Shown: piece after piece, positions 59,648 through 64,000 of the stretch
How positions within the stretch are numbered: the first letter of the stretch is position 1
How the letters are laid out: the number at the start of each line of letters is the position of its first letter
Source: Candidatus Saccharimonadota bacterium
Lineage (GTDB): Bacteria; Patescibacteriota; Saccharimonadia; Saccharimonadales; Saccharimonadaceae
Direction of reading: 5' to 3'
NCBI GenBank assembly: GCA_017404325.1
Contig: JAFRCO010000012.1
Span: 45,556-109,555 of the forward strand
DNA: 64,000 nucleotides
The notes under the pieces: generated by a model
The model's database searches: none
What the model was told of the DNA's origin: nothing
Seen by the model: the letters and a program-made list of their open reading frames with translations, nothing else
Translations under genes and position numbers: made by a program

Positions 59648-59653
59648 TATAAT
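59648..59653 (+). promoter_or_regulatory. Extended -10 box, predicted leaderless priA mRNA
   Basis: TGATATAAT, 6 nt before ATG 59660. Confidence 0.7.
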
Positions 59654-59659
59654 AGGGGT

Positions 59660-61594
59660 ATGTTTTACGAGGTTGCGCCGGAGGGGAAAGTTGGGGCGTT
59701 TATTTATGATTATGATGATTCCCTGTTGCCTGGGCAGATAGTATTGGTTCCGGTTTCGAAACGAATTGTACCGGGAGTAGTCATTAAAAAAGTTGCGCAA
59801 CCGGATTTTAAGACCAAGAAAATTTTGAAAGTTTTGTATTCAAAGCCGATACCGAAGCATCTACTTAAAATTGTGGAGTTTGTACATGAATATTACTTAG
59901 CACCGTATGGCCAGGCGGTGTCGTTAGTATTACCGCGAGGGGTCGAAAAGAAACGGAGAAAAACCGAACAAATGTTCGGGAAGACGAGAAAAACCGAACA
60001 GCCAGTAAAAAACCCGAAAATTCCGCTCAACCCCGCGCAAAAAAAGGCCCTAGAAGGCCTTCAGAAGGCTCCAGGAGCGACGAAACTGCTTTATGGCGTT
60101 ACCGGTAGTGGTAAAACGAATATCTACTTAGAGATGGCTTTAAATGCGTTTAAACAGGAAAAATCCACGATTGTTTTAGTACCGGAAATCGCTTTAACCA
60201 GCCAACTTGTTCGGGTTTTTCAAGAAGTTTTTAGAGATAATATTGTTTTGATCCATTCAAAACAGACTGAAGCGGAGCGACACGCTATCTTTAATTCCCT
60301 CTTAGAAACCGAGATGCCGAAAATCGTGATTGGTCCACGATCGGCTTTATTTGCCCCATTGGATAATATTGGGTTGATAATTATAGACGAAGAGCATGAC
60401 AATGCCTATCATCAAGATAATCCGCCGAGGTATTCTACGGTTAGAATTGCAAGTTTTGTGGCAAAAACTTTAGAGATTCCGTTAATTCTCGGTTCGGCAA
60501 CGCCGGCGATTGAGGATTTTTATCTTGCTTCGAGCCATGATTCCCTTGTTAAACTAGAGACAAAAGCTAAGGAGGAGGCGACTACTCCGGAGATAAAAAT
60601 TGTCGATTTTAAAGATAGGGATAAGTTTACGAAAAACCGATATATTTCTAATGACTTAATTAAAGCAATCTCAGATAATTTGGAGTCTGGGCATCAAACA
60701 TTAGTTTTTCATAATCGTCGGGGGTCGGCACCTCTGACAATTTGTGAAAAATGCGGCGAAGAGGTTCTATGCCCGAATTGTTTTCTCCCTTTGACCCTAC
60801 ACGCCGATAGATATGTATTGCATTGTCATACCTGCGATTACTCTGAAAAAGTCCCGACAAACTGTCCAAAATGTGGGCATCCCGGGATGGTTCATAAGGG
60901 GTTCGGGACTAAGTTGCTCGAATCTGAGCTTAAGAAGCTATTCCCTAAGGCGAGGATACGACGATTTGATGCGGATAATAAGAAGGGTGAGGGGTTAGGG
61001 GTACTTTATGATGAGGTTCGGGCTGGAGATGTAGATATTCTGGTCGGAACACAAATAATCGTTAAGGGGTTAGATCTCCCGAAACTCGCGACAGTAGGGA
61101 TAGTGCAGGCCGACGCGGGACTTTCCCTGCCGGATTACATGGCAGAAGAGCGGACTTTCCAGCTGCTAACGCAAGTAATGGGGAGAGTCGGACGCGGGCA
61201 CCTCTCTAAAGCGGAGGTGATTATTCAGACTTTTAGACCCGAGCATAAGGTAATTGGGTATGCGATGAATGAAGATTATCTAGGTTTTTATGATTATTCG
61301 ATTAAGAAGCGCAAAAAATCAGGATTCCCGCCGTTTCGGTTTATAGCTAGGGTTGAATTATCAATGAAAACCGAGGCGATAGTTTTAAAAAGAATACGAG
61401 AACTCACCAATCAGCTTAGTCGCGATAAAAGATTTATCGTTTCTCCACCAGCGCCGTCCTTCCATGAGAGAACTTCTAGGGGCTATACTTGGCAAATCAT
61501 AGTGAGAGGTAAATCAAGGAAAGCACTCTTAGAGGCATGCGAAGGACTAGATAAAAATTTCAAGGTTACTTTAGACCCGCCGGGGTTGTTGTAA
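59660..61594 (+). CDS. priA: Primosomal protein N' (replication restart helicase PriA)
   Basis: Protein of 644 aa. The N-terminal DNA-binding domain (FIYDYDDSLLPGQIVLVPVS) is followed by a charged linker KTEQMFGKTRKTEQ, then Walker A LLYGVTGSGKTNIYLEM, IDEEHDNAYHQ (DEEH), VFHNRRGSAPL, the zinc-binding part with CEKCGEEVLCPNC and CHTCDY/CPKCG, and GTQIIVKGLDLP. It reloads DnaB at stalled forks. The linker DNA holds two copies of GAGAAAAACCGAACA. Slightly shorter than typical PriA (about 730). Confidence 0.95.
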   Translation: MFYEVAPEGKVGAFIYDYDDSLLPGQIVLVPVSKRIVPGVVIKKVAQPDFKTKKILKVLYSKPIPKHLLKIVEFVHEYYLAPYGQAVSLVLPRGVEKKRRKTEQMFGKTRKTEQPVKNPKIPLNPAQKKALEGLQKAPGATKLLYGVTGSGKTNIYLEMALNAFKQEKSTIVLVPEIALTSQLVRVFQEVFRDNIVLIHSKQTEAERHAIFNSLLETEMPKIVIGPRSALFAPLDNIGLIIIDEEHDNAYHQDNPPRYSTVRIASFVAKTLEIPLILGSATPAIEDFYLASSHDSLVKLETKAKEEATTPEIKIVDFKDRDKFTKNRYISNDLIKAISDNLESGHQTLVFHNRRGSAPLTICEKCGEEVLCPNCFLPLTLHADRYVLHCHTCDYSEKVPTNCPKCGHPGMVHKGFGTKLLESELKKLFPKARIRRFDADNKKGEGLGVLYDEVRAGDVDILVGTQIIVKGLDLPKLATVGIVQADAGLSLPDYMAEERTFQLLTQVMGRVGRGHLSKAEVIIQTFRPEHKVIGYAMNEDYLGFYDYSIKKRKKSGFPPFRFIARVELSMKTEAIVLKRIRELTNQLSRDKRFIVSPPAPSFHERTSRGYTWQIIVRGKSRKALLEACEGLDKNFKVTLDPPGLL

Positions 61595-61674
61595 TGATAA
61601 GCTATCTATAATGATTATGCCAAGCATGTCCAGACAAATATCCCGGAGATTGGTCTGAACCAGTTATAGATGCG

Positions 61675-64000
61675 TTAGTCTGTCAGACAACGTACTGGAT
61701 AAGTTTCATTCTTCCAAACTACGCCACCGCCCGCAGAGGCACTGGAAGAGGTCGATACATCAATTACTATAAGATTGGAAGATATTTCCATAGCTGAATT
61801 CAACACTTGAAGCCCTGACCCAGTCGATGTTTGTATAGTCCCTGCTACTGGACCTCCCCCATCACTTCTTGCAAATATATAGGAGTATACTAATTGATTA
61901 TATGGATATTTCATGGTTTTATCTGTCGTAACTTCATACAAGTTTTTAAATACATTTCTGACAGTACCTAACGAACTCATGAGATTATATACGTCACCAT
62001 TCATTATTCCGGAAGGCATGCGCCAACCAGATGGGCAAATATCGCCTGACACGGGCGTAGTGCCTGAATATAGCAACCCGTGTCCAGCCGTTGATGTGTA
62101 CCAGTTATAAAGTACACCGTTGCCAAACCACGATGAAGATAAACTATCTGGGTTTGGTGCAAGTGAACTGTTTACATATGAACTGTCAAAGGATATTTGA
62201 TCAAAACAGTCCGAGCTTTGAGCAGAGCATTCTTCCCTTGTTGAAGCTGCGCCAATGACAGATTGTCTTTCTTCCAAAAACGTGTTAGTTGGATTGTGAG
62301 TATTATTAGTATTGATGTTGGTATTTTCATTGGAAGGGTCTAACCGCAAGTTTTCCATCATCCAACACTTTCCATCGTCAAGTTTCGCTATTGCATAAGT
62401 GTTATTATCGCGAGTATCCGTTAATGCTGTTACCTCGCCAATATTCATCGAACTGCATCCTCCCCAATTCTGAAGATTACCACTAGATGAGACCCAAACG
62501 GCATACAATGTAGCGTTATGGGTAACGGGGTTAAATGAAAAATCGTCTACTGGAACGAGTTCAGTTGGTCCATATATTTTATCTGAACCATTTACCACAG
62601 CGTTTTGATTAGTGCTCCATCCAGCAAAACCATAATTATTTTTTTTATAATTATATGCTAATAGAGTTCCAGCCGTATCAGTTGATAATACGGTATAAAA
62701 ACCATCCATGGTACCAACAGTTGCTCCATTGCCGTCGTATGTAATTGTATATGGGAAATTAGCATAGAGAGTAATCGTCGTTCCTTTAAGCTCCTCGCTG
62801 TTTCTACTTAAGTAATATGTCACTCCATCATTATTATTGCCATATTCATCTTCTGTCTCATAATAAAAGTTGTCCCCTAACTGATTATGCCAATAATCAT
62901 ACCAAGGAACAGTCTCAGCATAAGCTCCATTTACCGCGACGAAAGAACAAGTAGCTTGCACATAGTCGTAAGTGGCTCCTTCTGTAGGTTCGTCGTAGAT
63001 TGGATAAGCTTGGATATATAAACCGTAATCATAGTTCAATTCTGTTGTTCCCCGTAGTTCCGTATATATACTAAAGTAATTTCCTTCAATGGCCATAGTG
63101 AGCGTGCCCGAACGATTTGTATGATCATCGCTAATTATTGTATAGACGGAGCCCGTACCTCCTCCCATATCTATATAACTAGTTCCTTGAGTTAAACCAT
63201 ATCTGATTACAAGTTTAATACCTGATGCCCCTTCAAATTCTGCATAATAATTGCCGTCAGCAAAACAAGAACTGCCTTCGCAATAAAACTCGTCGTTACT
63301 ATAGGGACTGTTTTTGGTCCCATCATCACTAAGATTAGTGGTTCTAATGATAGACGGTGTATCACCCACATATCCATATTCATCTTCACATGATTCTTCA
63401 TACACTACACGATTTTTAGTGGCTCCACCTGGGAAAGTTAAACCATTGCCATCAAAAATGACGCCTATCTGATTTTCGCCTACTGGTTCTGGCGCCGTAT
63501 TCGGATGTACCATCACATACTTTACTTGCCCAACATAAGTACCAGCAGTTTGGGTAGAAGAGACGTAGATTTGATAAGTAGAAGTCAGAGTTGAACCTAT
63601 AGCACTAGCACCAGAATCAGTAGCAGCAGTACGTCTTGCTACTAGTTCGTATTCGTTTGGAATAGTATGGTAGTTGTTGTAGTTGTTTTGAATAGTAATA
63701 GGATAAGTTGGTGCTGGATTAGTTTGAGTAGATAGTTTCATAGCCCATTGGGAGTTATTGCCGGATAGACTAGTACCAGTAGCGATATCATGAGTAGAAC
63801 CTAAGGCTGGACTAGACATTACATTCTTACCATCAGTATTGTCTGTATAGCCAATAGCGTAGATGGCAAAGCCTTCTTGATCATTACAGAAAGCTTTAAT
63901 AGTAGTAGTACCAATGTCTGAAGCATAAGTACCATTATTAAGTGTGGTGGCATGAGAATCCATGCCTAAACCAGAAAGAGTACAGGAAGCTGGGACTGTA
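61675..64000 (-). CDS. FISUMP surface protein, 5' end outside the window
   Basis: The frame is open to the window edge (about 775 residues visible). The first visible part, TTIKAFCNDQEGFAIYAIGY, is homologous to the first domain of the 17316-19190 protein. A middle part with repeated beta segments follows, a bacterial repeat ending ATLYAVWVSS, then a FISUMP domain: EVTALTDTRDNNTYAIAKLD, CWMMENLRLDPSNEN, ICPSGWRMPSGI and YPVRCL at the end. There is no anchor signal. It converges on priA with no clear terminator in 61595-61674. Confidence 0.85.
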   Translation of the reverse strand, partial: TVPASCTLSGLGMDSHATTLNNGTYASDIGTTTIKAFCNDQEGFAIYAIGYTDNTDGKNVMSSPALGSTHDIATGTSLSGNNSQWAMKLSTQTNPAPTYPITIQNNYNNYHTIPNEYELVARRTAATDSGASAIGSTLTSTYQIYVSSTQTAGTYVGQVKYVMVHPNTAPEPVGENQIGVIFDGNGLTFPGGATKNRVVYEESCEDEYGYVGDTPSIIRTTNLSDDGTKNSPYSNDEFYCEGSSCFADGNYYAEFEGASGIKLVIRYGLTQGTSYIDMGGGTGSVYTIISDDHTNRSGTLTMAIEGNYFSIYTELRGTTELNYDYGLYIQAYPIYDEPTEGATYDYVQATCSFVAVNGAYAETVPWYDYWHNQLGDNFYYETEDEYGNNNDGVTYYLSRNSEELKGTTITLYANFPYTITYDGNGATVGTMDGFYTVLSTDTAGTLLAYNYKKNNYGFAGWSTNQNAVVNGSDKIYGPTELVPVDDFSFNPVTHNATLYAVWVSSSGNLQNWGGCSSMNIGEVTALTDTRDNNTYAIAKLDDGKCWMMENLRLDPSNENTNINTNNTHNPTNTFLEERQSVIGAASTREECSAQSSDCFDQISFDSSYVNSSLAPNPDSLSSSWFGNGVLYNWYTSTAGHGLLYSGTTPVSGDICPSGWRMPSGIMNGDVYNLMSSLGTVRNVFKNLYEVTTDKTMKYPYNQLVYSYIFARSDGGGPVAGTIQTSTGSGLQVLNSAMEISSNLIVIDVSTSSSASAGGGVVWKNETYPVRCLTD

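Noticed and set aside
59968..59983. GAAC-AAAT-GTTC, matching the Gram-positive LexA box
   Set aside because: It lies inside the priA coding region within a duplicated linker segment, with no promoter nearby.
1..64000. UGA recoded to glycine, as in some CPR lineages
   Set aside because: TGA ends several genes at the expected family length (mraY, FemAB, DUF308), and no frames require readthrough.
1..64000. CRISPR arrays, insertion sequences or prophage structural genes
   Set aside because: No regularly spaced direct repeats, transposase or capsid/terminase frames were seen.

Overview
The window reads as chromosome from a small-genome bacterium of the Candidate Phyla Radiation (Patescibacteria), most likely a host-associated Candidatus Saccharibacteria (TM7). 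The family assignment is inference. It rests on compact genes, moderately low GC, a reduced division and cell-wall cluster, DprA and a large HerA/TraG-like ATPase, many sortase-type and FISUMP-type surface proteins, and many lineage-restricted small ORFs. UGA is used as a stop, so the UGA-glycine code of Absconditabacteria/Gracilibacteria does not apply.

Layout. 0-11.6 kb: the end of gatB, two orphan genes, then fusA, tuf and rpsJ. These three keep the order of the ancestral str operon but are separated by opposite-strand accessory genes: a thioester/VaFE adhesin, an orphan, a second sortase substrate and an E2-like acyltransferase relative. 11.6-19.2 kb: an overlapping operon for cell-wall modification (MurF-like ligase, alpha/beta hydrolase, DegT-type aminotransferase, two FemAB proteins), then a DUF308 membrane protein and a FISUMP surface protein. 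19.2-31.4 kb: metK under a compact SAM-I riboswitch, a membrane protein with a ComEC-type metallo-beta-lactamase domain, an SDR, tRNA-Leu(CAA), a sortase, a PEGA protein, gltX, more surface proteins, and tRNA-Glu(CTC) with a 22-bp duplicated 3' end beside a Lar-like zinc ribbon gene. 31.5-46.3 kb: der, PIN-PhoH, pth, dprA, a strong-promoter structured RNA candidate, topA, a large FISUMP protein, a sigma-region-4/HARE-HTH protein and a HerA/TraG-like ATPase. 46.3-47.0 kb: a gene-free stretch with nested inverted repeats. 47-54.3 kb: a minus-strand division/cell-wall cluster (rsmH, a 21-codon ORF, a structured leader, ftsL, a class B PBP, mraY, ftsW, murG, ftsQ-like). 54.3-57.1 kb: a 31-bp imperfect hairpin, a small orphan, a KwaB/DUF4868-like gene and three small two-TM genes. 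57.1-64 kb: CYTH protein, recJ, wHTH, priA and the 3' part of another FISUMP surface protein.

Two expression styles are visible. Many genes, mostly core ones, have TATAAT (often TGnTATAAT) ending 6-8 nt before the start codon with no Shine-Dalgarno, so they are predicted leaderless. Small orphan genes and most secreted-protein genes have TTGACA/TTGACT-17-TATAAT promoters and ordinary leaders with a Shine-Dalgarno.

The most interesting unexplained items are the structured RNA candidates at 36154-36464, 46357-46782, 53106-53283 and 54272-54528; the KwaB-like gene next to repeated two-TM orphans; the riboswitch whose P1 helix includes the metK start codon; the tRNA-Glu duplication; and the enriched CCYCTGTTA motif. 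All calls come from reading the sequence only; no database search was possible.
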